From JBHGBB01 sp041946755 (GTDB lineage Bacteria > UBP4 > UBA4092 > JAOAEQ01), in the NCBI GenBank assembly GCA_041946755.1, contig JBHGBB010000051.1, positions 1-19,501 of the forward strand: a stretch of DNA of 19,501 nucleotides. Reading direction: 5' to 3'. Within the stretch, counting starts at the first letter, position 1. Each line of letters begins with the position of its first letter. The notes below the pieces were generated by a model. It was not told the DNA's origin. It did no database searches and saw nothing but the letters and a program-made list of their open reading frames with translations. The translations under genes and the position numbers were made by a program. Shown here one piece after another: positions 7,530 to 14,766 of this stretch.

Positions 7530-7556
7530 GTGGAGGTTGCTTTAAGCAACCTCCAC
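7530..7556. repeat. Perfect palindromic hairpin B
   Basis: GTGGAGGTTGC (7530-7540), loop TTTAA, and the exact reverse complement (7546-7556). It lies 22 nt from hairpin A and has a similar layout: G-rich outer arm, TTGC-TT..A-GCAA apex. No T run follows. The pair is REP/MITE-like. Confidence 0.8.
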
Positions 7557-7632
7557 TATTCTCCAGTACAAAGTCATAATATAACATGATTAATGAGAAT
7601 ATTTTTTAAGAAACTAAAAAAGAAGTCGTTGA

Positions 7633-8124
7633 CTACCACAGCGGGATACGCGGGTACTTTTTACGGAGAATGCGGTCAATGCCAAACACTCGACCGGCAG
7701 CTGATAATAGAATGATTATTTCACAGATTATGAATAGTTTGTTGATGATTGCCCCCGCACCAGGCCGCCACCCGGAAGCAAGTTCATAATTCAAGCTCAT
7801 CAATAATGCTAGCAATGCAGTCCCCCGAATCGCAACTCCGAAAATCAGCGCTAAGCCGATAAATATCTCACCATAGGTTACCAGAAACGCAAATAGAGTA
7901 TTATGCGGAATCGCATATTCTAATAAGAAATGCTTATACCATAAAACATGCACATTTTGTACCCAATCATTTAGGGTAGTCAAGAGCATATTCCGGCTGA
8001 TAAACCCGGCAACCAATTTCTGCCAACCGGCAATTAAGAAAAAATAGCCGATAGCAATCCGCAATACTGCCATATACCATAAATAACTCGGCTCTTTAAA
8101 ATTCGATTTAATCCCGTCAAACAT
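7633..8124 (-). CDS. DoxX-family membrane protein
   Basis: A 163-residue protein with four hydrophobic segments (about 16-35, 76-98, 101-114 and 128-148), matching DoxX/DoxD-like four-helix proteins. Characteristic features are L-R-I-A-I-G-Y-F-F-L-I-A-G-W-Q-K-L in helix 1 and G-E-I-F-I-G-L-A-L-I-F-G in helix 2. DoxX-family members are linked to respiratory or thiol redox functions in some species, but the substrate cannot be read here. It is 10 nt downstream of the DUF362 gene on the same strand, so the two are very likely one transcript. No SD is seen before the ATG at 8124. Confidence 0.82.
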   Translation of the reverse strand: MFDGIKSNFKEPSYLWYMAVLRIAIGYFFLIAGWQKLVAGFISRNMLLTTLNDWVQNVHVLWYKHFLLEYAIPHNTLFAFLVTYGEIFIGLALIFGVAIRGTALLALLMSLNYELASGWRPGAGAIINKLFIICEIIILLSAAGRVFGIDRILRKKYPRIPLW

Positions 8125-8134
8125 AATAAGTTAG

Positions 8135-9145
8135 CTAAATATATATAACCTGCATTTTACCGGAATCATAGGTACCCAATCCCAGTTTAGCGGCAGTATA
8201 AATATATTTCGGCGCTCTCCCTTGTTCAGTTAAAGTCGGCAATCCCATAACCTTCCGCTGTTCTTCAATAATCTGCCATCCCATATAATCGATAGCAACC
8301 GGATCGGAACTAATCATCAGACCATTATAGAGCCATCGATATTTCGGTCGGTCGCTTGGTCCTCCATTGGCCAACGGCCGAATCGCATCAACGATAATCA
8401 ATCTGGTCTTATTTCTTATTGCCGGAATGGCATTCAACTCGGCACAATAGGGATTACAATTATTGGGATGCAATTCCCCAGGATTATTGATGCTCCCATA
8501 ATGGTTTTTCATAGTCAGGCTTAATCCGCAAGCACCATGGTCTTTAAGAATCGGGACATTAATCAAGGCGGTTATCCGTTCACTCAAGATTTTACTCAGT
8601 TTACTGGAAACCGAGCCTTGTTGAGCAGGCTTCTCATCATAGAATCCATCAGTGCCATAACATTTCACACCAGCCCCATCTTGATTAATGGTAAATCCGC
8701 ATCCCCGGAGTTCATGGGTTGTACGATCCCAAACGATAATGTTATTTTCATTAACTCCAGCAGATTTTAATCCCGCGATAATTGCATTGACCATTTCTGG
8801 TCTGCTAGATAAATTTCTACCGGCAATACAATTCACTTTTATTCCGACCACATCGGTTGGTTTAAAATATGATTTCCACGCATCACTACCTGTTTTCTTT
8901 CCAGCGAATTTCATCATACCTTGTTCCAGCATTTGAGATAAGATCGGTGGGTTGAGGATACCTTCTGAAGATTGAATCGCGGGATTGCGAACGATAATTA
9001 CTTGCCCGACAGCTTTACTCACCGTTTCTTTTTTATTTGCGTTCGCTGCAAGACTGAGTATCGGTAATTGGGTAATCCCGGCAGCAACAAAACTCCATCC
9101 GGCAGCTTGTTTGATGAATTCTTTCCGACTGATTCTCGATGCCAT
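8135..9145 (-). CDS. DUF362 domain-containing protein with Tat-like signal
   Basis: A 336-residue protein. Residues 6-12 (SRKEFIK) resemble the twin-arginine motif S/T-R-R-x-F-L-K but with R-K instead of R-R, followed by a hydrophobic stretch to about residue 35 (AANA). Export, possibly by Tat, is therefore likely. The body matches DUF362: PTDVVGIKVNCIAG (~96-109), VPILKDHGACGLSLTMKNHY (~197-216), and DPVAIDYMGW (281-290). Several conserved-looking cysteines (106, 149, 162, 206, 230, 234) are present, but no clear 4Fe-4S ferredoxin motif. The biochemical function of DUF362 is not established. The upstream AGGA (~9 nt before ATG) is a weak SD. Its 3' neighbour is the DoxX gene. Confidence 0.85.
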   Translation of the reverse strand: MASRISRKEFIKQAAGWSFVAAGITQLPILSLAANANKKETVSKAVGQVIIVRNPAIQSSEGILNPPILSQMLEQGMMKFAGKKTGSDAWKSYFKPTDVVGIKVNCIAGRNLSSRPEMVNAIIAGLKSAGVNENNIIVWDRTTHELRGCGFTINQDGAGVKCYGTDGFYDEKPAQQGSVSSKLSKILSERITALINVPILKDHGACGLSLTMKNHYGSINNPGELHPNNCNPYCAELNAIPAIRNKTRLIIVDAIRPLANGGPSDRPKYRWLYNGLMISSDPVAIDYMGWQIIEEQRKVMGLPTLTEQGRAPKYIYTAAKLGLGTYDSGKMQVIYI

Positions 9146-9249
9146 AGGCTTATCCTATCGTCCCCGAGGTATTATTATTATTCATTATATCCTATACATA
9201 ATCCCATATTCAAGACCAATTATTTTCTAGCAAATTAAAACGCTTTTTT

Positions 9250-9282
9250 TTAGCAAACCTAATCCGCAAATTATGATATTAT
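9250..9282 (+). promoter_or_regulatory. Possible lipA promoter
   Basis: TTAGCA (9250-9255), 16-nt spacer, TATGAT (9272-9277), overlapping a second -10-like TATTAT (9277-9282). It lies in the 166-bp divergent gap between the DUF362 gene and lipA. The -35 match is weak. Confidence 0.3.
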
Positions 9283-9311
9283 AGAAAAAATATTTTATAG
9301 TGGAATTGATT

Positions 9312-10163
9312 ATGTTACCTCGCTGGTTAAAAAAACCGAGTAGTTCGATAGAACAAACTCAGAAAGTCCGCCGCGCAATCGCTTCGCATAACCTGAATAC
9401 GGTTTGCCGGAGTGCACAATGCCCGAATTTGGGCGAATGTTTTTCCGCCGGGACGGCAACCTTTCTGATTTTGGGCAGCACCTGTACTCGAACCTGTTCT
9501 TTTTGCGCGATTGATAAAGGCACACCGTTACCAGTCGATGCTGAAGAACCAAACCGAATCGCGCTGGCAATTCAAGAACTGGGAATCAAGCATGCGGTGG
9601 TAACTTCAGTAACCCGGGATGATTTGGTTGATGGTGGAGCGACCCAGTTTGCAGCTACGATTACTGCGATTAAAACGCTCAATCCGGGAGTAACCGTTGA
9701 AGTCCTTATTCCCGATTTCCGCGGCTCGGAATCAGCTATTCAAACGGTTCTTGCTGCATCGCCTGATATCTTTAATCATAACCTGGAAACGGTTGAACGG
9801 CTCTATCCGACAGTCCGACCGCAAGCGGATTACCATCAGTCGATGAAAATACTTGCATACGCCAAGGAATGTATGCCAAAGTTAATAACCAAGTCCGGAA
9901 TTATGGTCGGATTAGGTGAAAGAAAAAATGAAATTTTCTCTTTAATGAATGAGCTAATTAGTGTAAAATGTAATATACTTACGATAGGTCAATATTTACA
10001 GCCATCGAAAAAACATCATAACGTTGAAAAATACTATACCCCGGCAGAATTTGACGAGTTAAAATTAACCGCGGTTGAAAAAGGATTTCTGGGAGTTGAA
10101 AGCAGCCCCTTTACCCGGAGTTCATATCATGCGGAACAAGTCATTCGTAAGGTATCGAAGTAA
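9312..10163 (+). CDS. lipA: Lipoyl synthase LipA
   Basis: Radical-SAM enzyme that inserts two sulfur atoms into protein-bound octanoyl groups to make the lipoyl cofactor. Numbered from the ATG at 9312 (283 residues): auxiliary-cluster cysteines C32, C37 and C43 (V-C-R-S-A-Q-C-P-N-L-G-E-C), radical-SAM cysteines C58-x3-C62-x2-C65, and the C-terminal RSSYHAEQ (269-276) that supplies the serine ligand of the auxiliary cluster. All key residues are present. An in-frame GTG at 9300 could add four residues, but GGAAT ahead of the ATG and the typical LPRWLKK N-terminus favour 9312. It is followed at 54 nt by a lipoyl-domain gene, a likely substrate. No octanoyltransferase (lipB) or lplA is in the window. 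Confidence 0.97.
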   Translation: MLPRWLKKPSSSIEQTQKVRRAIASHNLNTVCRSAQCPNLGECFSAGTATFLILGSTCTRTCSFCAIDKGTPLPVDAEEPNRIALAIQELGIKHAVVTSVTRDDLVDGGATQFAATITAIKTLNPGVTVEVLIPDFRGSESAIQTVLAASPDIFNHNLETVERLYPTVRPQADYHQSMKILAYAKECMPKLITKSGIMVGLGERKNEIFSLMNELISVKCNILTIGQYLQPSKKHHNVEKYYTPAEFDELKLTAVEKGFLGVESSPFTRSSYHAEQVIRKVSK

Positions 10164-10217
10164 CGCAGCAATGGCACATTGCTTTCGTCTGAGATACTAA
10201 GATAAGGAGGGATAACC

Positions 10218-10457
10218 ATGGCAGTTGAAGTTGCTCTACCGGAATTGGGCGAAGATATCGAATATGTCACGGTAACCTATTGGCATTATAAGATTGGCGA
10301 TCGAGTGAATGAAGGTGATGATTTGGTTGAAATCAGTACCGATAAAGCAGTATTCAATGTCCCAGCGCCTGTAAGTGGCGTATTGCTGGAAATTCTTGTT
10401 GAAGAAGGAGATATGGCTGAAGCTGGTGAAGCTTTAGGTACTATTGACGAAGAATAG
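10218..10457 (+). CDS. Stand-alone lipoyl/biotinyl-attachment domain protein
   Basis: Only 79 residues, exactly one lipoyl domain. It shows PELGEDIEYVTVTYWHYKIGD (PELGE start of the E2 type) and EISTDKAVFNVPAP with the modifiable lysine K43, plus a V-S-G-V-L hairpin strand. It resembles the N-terminal lipoyl domain of 2-oxoacid dehydrogenase E2 subunits, but the linker, E1/E3-binding domain and acyltransferase domain are absent. The natural stop is followed by an intergenic palindrome, with no E2 remnant downstream. A strong SD, AAGGAGGG, ends 6-7 nt before the ATG, so it is expressed in its own right. The location directly after lipA suggests that it is lipoylated. It is not GcvH, which has a different, longer fold context. 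Confidence 0.9.
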   Translation: MAVEVALPELGEDIEYVTVTYWHYKIGDRVNEGDDLVEISTDKAVFNVPAPVSGVLLEILVEEGDMAEAGEALGTIDEE

Positions 10458-10466
10458 TATCTGCCA

Positions 10467-10557
10467 CACAGATGACCACAAGGGCATAGAAACCTGTTAC
10501 CTACCGGATGATAATCCATGGAGGAATCTCGTTTCTATAACTCGGTGATTATCTGTG
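10467..10557. repeat. Long imperfect inverted repeat between the lipoyl gene and the PfkB gene
   Basis: Outer arms CACAGATGACCAC (10467-10479) / GTGATTATCTGTG (10545-10557) pair at 11 of 13 positions. Symmetrical 6-nt internal loops follow, then inner arms ATAGAAAC (10486-10493 region) / GTTTCTAT (10531-10538) pair perfectly. A small apical stem GGAT-GATA-ATCC sits at the top. It nearly fills the 112-nt gap. The layout matches the repeats flanking murA, but the sequence differs. Confidence 0.7.
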
Positions 10558-10569
10558 CATTTTTATTAT

Positions 10570-11481
10570 ATGAGTGTTCTTATTGTAGGGTCAGTAGCCT
10601 TAGATAGTGTCAAAACTCCTTTTGGAGAGGCGAATAATGTTTTAGGTGGGTCAGCGGTATTCGCATCCTATGCGGCAAGTTTTTATTGTTCTGTAAAACT
10701 AGTCGGAGTAGTAGGTGAAGATTTTCCTAAAGAGAATCTGGAATTGCTTAAAAGCCGGAAAATCGATCTAGAAGGACTCCAGATAAAAAAAGGGAAAACT
10801 TTCTTCTGGTCTGGCTATTATGAGTTCGATATGAATCAGGCAAACAGCTTATGTACCGAGCTCAATGTTTTCTCAAGTTTTAATCCTCATATCCCAAAAT
10901 CATACCAAAAAACGAAATATATATTCCTGGCGAATATCGATCCGGAATTACAATTGAACGTTCTTACTCAGGTAGAAAAACCGAAAATGGTAGTCATGGA
11001 TACCATGAACTACTGGATCATCAATAAACATAACGCATTATGGAAAATCCTAAAAAAAGTGGATATCGTTTTACTCAATGATGCGGAAGCGCGCCAACTT
11101 TGCGAAACGGCAAATCTGGTTAAAGCGGCCAAAATGGTGTTAGCCGTTGGTCCCAAGGTAGTCATCATCAAAAAAGGTGAACATGGTTCACTAATGTTTA
11201 CTAACACTTCGGTATTTGCCGCACCGGGATATCCGCTAGAAAAAATCTACGACCCTACCGGTGCTGGAGATACTTTTGCCGGTGGATTTATCGGATATTT
11301 AGCCTCGACCAATGACTTTTCGGAAGCGAATTTACGTAAAGCCGTGATTATTGGCAGTACTTTAGCATCATATGATGTCGAAGATTTTAGTTTAGAACGA
11401 CTGAAACGATTAACGGTACCCGAGCTTAATAAACGATATCTGGAATATCAGCAGCTGGTAAAATTTGATGGCATCGGATGA
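10570..11481 (+). CDS. PfkB-family (ribokinase-like) sugar or small-molecule kinase
   Basis: A 303-residue protein from the ATG at 10570 (MSVLIVGSVALDS). A GTG at 10555 is in frame but lies inside a palindrome, so the ATG is preferred. PfkB landmarks: N-terminal G-S-V-A-L-D-S and VLGGSAVFASYAAS (24-37), VGVVGEDFP (45-53), VDIVLLNDAEA (164-174), and the signature YDPTGAGDTFAGGFIGYLA (227-245) with catalytic base D234 in GAGD. ATP-dependent phosphorylation of a hydroxyl is expected. The substrate (sugar, nucleoside or other) cannot be told. It lies upstream of hom and could matter for the missing homoserine kinase step, though that is speculative. No SD is seen before the ATG. Confidence 0.88.
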   Translation: MSVLIVGSVALDSVKTPFGEANNVLGGSAVFASYAASFYCSVKLVGVVGEDFPKENLELLKSRKIDLEGLQIKKGKTFFWSGYYEFDMNQANSLCTELNVFSSFNPHIPKSYQKTKYIFLANIDPELQLNVLTQVEKPKMVVMDTMNYWIINKHNALWKILKKVDIVLLNDAEARQLCETANLVKAAKMVLAVGPKVVIIKKGEHGSLMFTNTSVFAAPGYPLEKIYDPTGAGDTFAGGFIGYLASTNDFSEANLRKAVIIGSTLASYDVEDFSLERLKRLTVPELNKRYLEYQQLVKFDGIG

Positions 11482-11594
11482 TTAGGATAAACCCGTTTTA
11501 CGGTTTCGGTCTCAAGGTGAATAATAGGTAGATGCCGATATATCTTTATTATGCCTATATTCCATGATATTATAATTATTCTACCTAATTTTAG

Positions 11595-11649
11595 GGGTTC
11601 AACCAGAGTTAAGTAGATATAGGGTATCTGTTTAGGTCTGCATGAACCC
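11595..11649 (+). other. Stem-loop leader upstream of hom
   Basis: GGGTTCA (11595-11601) pairs with TGAACCC (11643-11649), then AGA/TCT after a symmetrical 3-nt internal loop. An inner hairpin AGATA-TAGGG-TATCT sits inside. It ends 15 nt before the hom ATG, in a 183-nt gap that also contains a TATAAT at 11571-11576 (weak -35). T-box landmarks are absent. This is a possible structured 5' UTR. Confidence 0.45.
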
Positions 11650-11664
11650 ATTTGTAATATTAGT

Positions 11665-12984
11665 ATGAAAAAGATAAATATTGGATTAATTGGTTTCGGG
11701 ACTATCGGTTGCGGTGTGGTTAAGGTGTTATCGGAGAAAACCGATAAATTAGCCCAAAGTGCGGGTACGGAATTGCATCTCAAATGGGTTTGCGATATCG
11801 ATCTATCGCGTGCACGTGAAGTAGAAGTCGATCCATCTAAGTTAACTACCGATGCGAAACAAGTACTCAATGACCCGGAAGTTGATATTGTAATCGAATT
11901 GATTGGTGGAATTCATCCGGCATTAGAGTTTATCCTAACGGCATTAAAGAATAAGAAACATGTGGTTACGGCTAATAAAGCGTTACTAGCTGAACATGGA
12001 ACGGAAATATTCACTGCTGCTGCACAGGTTAATAAAACGGTATTTTTTGAAGGTAGTGTTGGCGGTGGGATTCCGATTATCAATGCGATTAATGTCGGTT
12101 TAGCCGCGAATCAGATTAATTCAGTTTTCGGGATTTTAAATGGTACCACCAACTATATCCTAACTAAAATGACCCAAGAAGGAAAGGATTATGCCGCGGT
12201 ATTAAAAGAGGCACAGGATTTAGGATATGCCGAGAAACCGGATCCGTCGCTGGATGTACTTGGTAAAGATGCGGCGCATAAATTAACCATCTTAGCCTCG
12301 TTAGCGTTCCAGACTCCGATTAAAATGAGTGATTTATTAGTCGAAGGAATAACTGAGATAACCGCACAGGATATCCAGTATGCAAAAGAATTCGGGTATG
12401 CAATTAAACTGCTCGCTATTGGGAAAAGAACTGAAGATGGAATTGAAGTTCGAGTGCATCCGACAATGCTACCGAAAGATAATCTGTTAGCTTCAGTCAA
12501 TGGAGTATATAACGCCATTCTAGTTGAAGGAGATACGGTTGGAACAACGTTATTCTACGGTCGTGGTGCGGGAGATTTACCGACTGCCAGTGCAGTTCTA
12601 AGCGATGTTATTGCAATTACCAAACAAATCATCTGTAGTAAACAAGAGGCAGAATGTAGTCAATTATCTTATACCAGTGGTTTATTAGCAGCACCAGGTA
12701 AACCTGTTAAAATAAAACCAGCAAGTAAATTGATGGCTAAATATTATCTCCGGTTCTCTTCACTCGACCAGCCGGGAGTATTAGCTTCAATCTCCGGGAT
12801 ATTAGCCCGATATAACATCAGTATTTCAGCAGTGATTCAAAAAGGACGGAAAGCCCATGATGTAGTACCGATAGTCATGTTGACCCATGAAGCGCAGGAA
12901 GAAGCAGTACAAAAAGCAGTCAAAGAAATCGATGCCTTACCCGTGATGAAAAAGAAATCGGTGCTGATTCGGGTCGAAAACTAA
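11665..12984 (+). CDS. hom: Homoserine dehydrogenase with C-terminal ACT domain
   Basis: Reduces aspartate 4-semialdehyde to L-homoserine with NAD(P)H, the branch point to threonine and methionine. The 439-residue length is normal. Landmarks: Rossmann nucleotide motif GLIGFGTIGCGV (7-18), TANKALLAEHG (102-112, catalytic-region lysine K105), ILNGTTNYIL (157-166), and the catalytic stretch DVLGKDAAHK (197-206). The ACT domain runs from about 359 to 436 (YLRFSSLDQPGVLASISGIL), implying allosteric feedback, probably by threonine as in relatives. There is no fused aspartokinase. The ATG at 11665 has no SD. The next gene starts 9 nt after the stop, so transcription likely continues. Confidence 0.96.
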   Translation: MKKINIGLIGFGTIGCGVVKVLSEKTDKLAQSAGTELHLKWVCDIDLSRAREVEVDPSKLTTDAKQVLNDPEVDIVIELIGGIHPALEFILTALKNKKHVVTANKALLAEHGTEIFTAAAQVNKTVFFEGSVGGGIPIINAINVGLAANQINSVFGILNGTTNYILTKMTQEGKDYAAVLKEAQDLGYAEKPDPSLDVLGKDAAHKLTILASLAFQTPIKMSDLLVEGITEITAQDIQYAKEFGYAIKLLAIGKRTEDGIEVRVHPTMLPKDNLLASVNGVYNAILVEGDTVGTTLFYGRGAGDLPTASAVLSDVIAITKQIICSKQEAECSQLSYTSGLLAAPGKPVKIKPASKLMAKYYLRFSSLDQPGVLASISGILARYNISISAVIQKGRKAHDVVPIVMLTHEAQEEAVQKAVKEIDALPVMKKKSVLIRVEN

Positions 12985-12993
12985 ATTGACGAT

Positions 12994-13305
12994 ATGAATA
13001 TAGTTGACTCTGTCAATAGAATTCCTATCAGATTAACGGATGAACGATGGAGACATATTGTTGAAAACCATGATGATATTGCTGGATATTTTTTTGATGT
13101 ACTCGATACTATTTCTAAACCAACTTGGATTGTTAAGGGAGATAAAGATGCATTATGGGCAATAAAGCTCATATCTTCCAAAAAAGCGATTTTAGTAATA
13201 TATAAGGAAAATACAGAAGAAAATGATGGATTTATTATTACAGCTTTTATTACTACGAAAATCCAAAAACTTCTTAGAAGGAAAATATTATGGCAGCAAC
13301 GATAG
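12994..13305 (+). CDS. Small BECR-like putative toxin (hypothetical)
   Basis: A 103-residue protein with no certain family. The N-terminal R-L-T-D-E-R-W-R-H-I-V-E-N-H (13-26) and the later LVIYKE and GFIITAFITTKI strands are reminiscent of BECR-fold (RelE/Barnase/EndoU-like) RNases of the PBECR/DUF4258 type, which often pair with DUF2283 proteins. Candidate polar residues are R20, H21, H26, K71 and T83/T87. It starts 9 nt after hom, overlaps the next gene by 16 nt, and has no SD. Its A/T-rich, lysine-rich coding is somewhat unlike the hom and thrC genes around it, which hints at acquisition. Toxin activity is inferred, not shown. Confidence 0.6.
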   Translation: MNIVDSVNRIPIRLTDERWRHIVENHDDIAGYFFDVLDTISKPTWIVKGDKDALWAIKLISSKKAILVIYKENTEENDGFIITAFITTKIQKLLRRKILWQQR

Positions 13306-13529
13306 CTGTTAAAGAAATTTTTGAAGCATTACCCCATATAAAAAAAGTTGGGGCTAAACATCTTTGGTTTGATTTCGATAAAGAAGCCGATGTCCTCTAT
13401 GTTAGTTTAGAACGACCTCAACAGGCAACGGATACTGATATTTTAGATGAAGGTATATTCTTACGTCTTCGGGGTAAAAAAGTTGTCGGCTTAACAATTA
13501 CGAATGTTAGCAAGCGATTTAAACAATAA
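13290..13529 (+). CDS. DUF2283 domain-containing protein, putative antitoxin-like partner
   Basis: A 79-residue protein. The core WFDFDKEADVLYVSL (26-40) followed by DEGIFLRLRGKKVVGLTI (53-70) is the DUF2283 pattern (D-x-x-x-D-V-L-Y-V ... G-x-x-L-x ... G-x-x-I). DUF2283 proteins are small, of unknown mechanism, and often encoded beside DUF4258-like proteins in suspected toxin-antitoxin pairs. It overlaps the upstream gene by 16 nt, indicating translational coupling. AGAAGGA (13276-13282) is a fair SD 7 nt before the ATG. An alternative reading is a standalone DUF2283 orphan; the overlap argues for a pair. Confidence 0.78.
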   Translation: MAATIAVKEIFEALPHIKKVGAKHLWFDFDKEADVLYVSLERPQQATDTDILDEGIFLRLRGKKVVGLTITNVSKRFKQ

Positions 13530-13646
13530 TGCTCTTATGGTTTATAAACCAGGCTATTTATAATTAAAAGAAAATCAGTTTGGCAGATTACCAAATTTAT
13601 TTAGGTCAATTTTGTAAGCTTTTATTTTATAAAAGGAGAATTAAAT

Positions 13647-14702
13647 ATGTCTTGGAAAGGTGTAATAAATCAATACCGCGAATTTCTACCGGTAACCGAT
13701 AAAACCCCGGTTATCACTATGCTGGAAGGGAATACTCCGCTAATTCCAGCGGTAAAGCTTCCGCAAAAGCTGGGGAAGAAAATTAAAGTATATTTTAAGT
13801 ATGAAGGTTTAAATCCGACCGGGTCTTTCAAAGACCGGGGGATGACCATGGCAATCTCGAAAGCCGCGGAAGCGGGTTCGAAAGCGGTCATGTGCGCTTC
13901 GACCGGAAACACTTCTGCATCAGCAGCCGCGTATGCCGCCCGGGCGAACATGGATTGCATCGTAATCATCCCGGAAGGAAAGATTGCTGCCGGGAAATTA
14001 GCACAAGCGGTTATGCATGGAGCAAAGGTAATCGCTATTTCCGGTAGTTTCGATGCGGCATTAACTATCGTTCGTGAAATAACCGATAAATACCCGATTA
14101 CTTTAGTTAACTCCGTAAATCCATTCCGGATTGAAGGGCAGAAATCCGGTGCCTATGAAATCTGCGATGTGCTCGGTCAACCGCCGGATTACCATTTTAT
14201 TCCGGTTGGAAACGCCGGGAATATCACCGCGTACTGGAAAGGATATAAAGATTATTATCAGGCCGGGAAAATCAAATCATTACCGAAAATGATGGGATGG
14301 CAGGCCGCAGGTTCGGCACCAATCGTAGAAAATCGGATTATTGAAAAACCGGAAACGTTAGCGACTGCAATTCGAATCGGGAATCCAGCGAGTTGGAAAC
14401 AAGCGGTAGCCGCAGCGCAGGAATCGAAAGGTGGAATCGATAAAGTCACCGATGATGAAATAGTGCAAGCGTATCAACTTATCGCTAGCTTAGAAGGAGT
14501 ATTTGCAGAACCGGCATCAGCCGCTTCGGTAGCCGGATTGATTAAAGCTTGTGAACGAAACCAGATACCTGATGGTTCGACCATCGTTTGCATCTTAACC
14601 GGCCATGGATTAAAAGATCCTGACCGGGCGATTGCATGTAGTAAACCTTGGACGACGTTACCATCAGAAATAGGGGCAATATCTAAGTTCTTAGGATTGT
14701 AA
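13647..14702 (+). CDS. thrC: Threonine synthase
   Basis: PLP enzyme converting O-phospho-L-homoserine to L-threonine plus phosphate. At 351 residues it is of the short bacterial class. Landmarks: YFKYEGLNPTGSFKDRGM with PLP-binding K62, ASTGNTSASAAAYAAR (the SxGN(T)S cofactor-contact region), VNSVNPFRIEGQK, PVGNAGNITAYWKGY (phosphate/PLP loop), and EPASAASVAG near the C-terminus. AAAAGGAG (13631-13638) is a strong SD ~8 nt before the ATG. A 117-nt gap separates it from the DUF2283 gene. With hom and the downstream ApgM-like gene it makes a threonine-biosynthesis cluster. Confidence 0.97.
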   Translation: MSWKGVINQYREFLPVTDKTPVITMLEGNTPLIPAVKLPQKLGKKIKVYFKYEGLNPTGSFKDRGMTMAISKAAEAGSKAVMCASTGNTSASAAAYAARANMDCIVIIPEGKIAAGKLAQAVMHGAKVIAISGSFDAALTIVREITDKYPITLVNSVNPFRIEGQKSGAYEICDVLGQPPDYHFIPVGNAGNITAYWKGYKDYYQAGKIKSLPKMMGWQAAGSAPIVENRIIEKPETLATAIRIGNPASWKQAVAAAQESKGGIDKVTDDEIVQAYQLIASLEGVFAEPASAASVAGLIKACERNQIPDGSTIVCILTGHGLKDPDRAIACSKPWTTLPSEIGAISKFLGL

Positions 14703-14734
14703 AGAAATAAAAAATCTCATTGCAAATTGCAAAA

Positions 14735-14753
14735 TTAGGTCGATTCGACCTAA
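14735..14753. repeat. 19-nt palindrome upstream of the ApgM-like gene
   Basis: TTAGGTCGA-T-TCGACCTAA is a perfect inverted repeat ending 13 nt before the ATG at 14767, which has no SD. It could be an operator or a small hairpin. Half-site-like sequences TTAGGTCAATT (13601) and AATTTGACCTAA (16000-16011) occur upstream of thrC and downstream of the ApgM-like gene. Confidence 0.55.
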
Positions 14754-14766
14754 ATGCTAAAATCAT

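Larger units (their letters stand above)
7284..7632. other. 349-bp non-coding region between DoxX and prmC
   Basis: No coding sequence is supported here. From left to right it holds the prmC leader stem-loop, the - strand promoter, hairpins A and B, and an A/T-rich stretch (7557-7632) containing a short run AAAGAAGTCG just beyond the DoxX stop. No clear intrinsic terminator was found for the DoxX transcript. Confidence 0.6.

Noticed and set aside
7469..7556. Hairpins A and B as terminators of the DoxX transcript
   Set aside because: No T run follows either hairpin on the - strand; they fit repeats better.
9300..9311. GTG start of lipA at 9300
   Set aside because: Would add only four residues (MELI); the ATG at 9312 has a better GGAAT spacing and a typical N-terminus. 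It cannot be fully excluded.
10555..10569. GTG start for the PfkB kinase
   Set aside because: The GTG is inside the palindrome arm and adds MHFYY ahead of the canonical MSVLIVGSVALDS start.
10518..10607. Short frame starting at ATG 10518 with GGAGG nearby
   Set aside because: It is out of frame with the PfkB gene, lies mostly in the palindrome, and encodes no recognisable sequence.
11594..11610. GGGGTTCAACC resembling a tRNA T-arm
   Set aside because: No acceptor, D or anticodon stems could be built around it; the paired partner is TGAACCC 42 nt downstream.
11595..11664. T-box or threonine attenuator upstream of hom
   Set aside because: No T-box GGTGG-N-ACC(GCG) element, no terminator/antiterminator pair, and no run of Thr codons.
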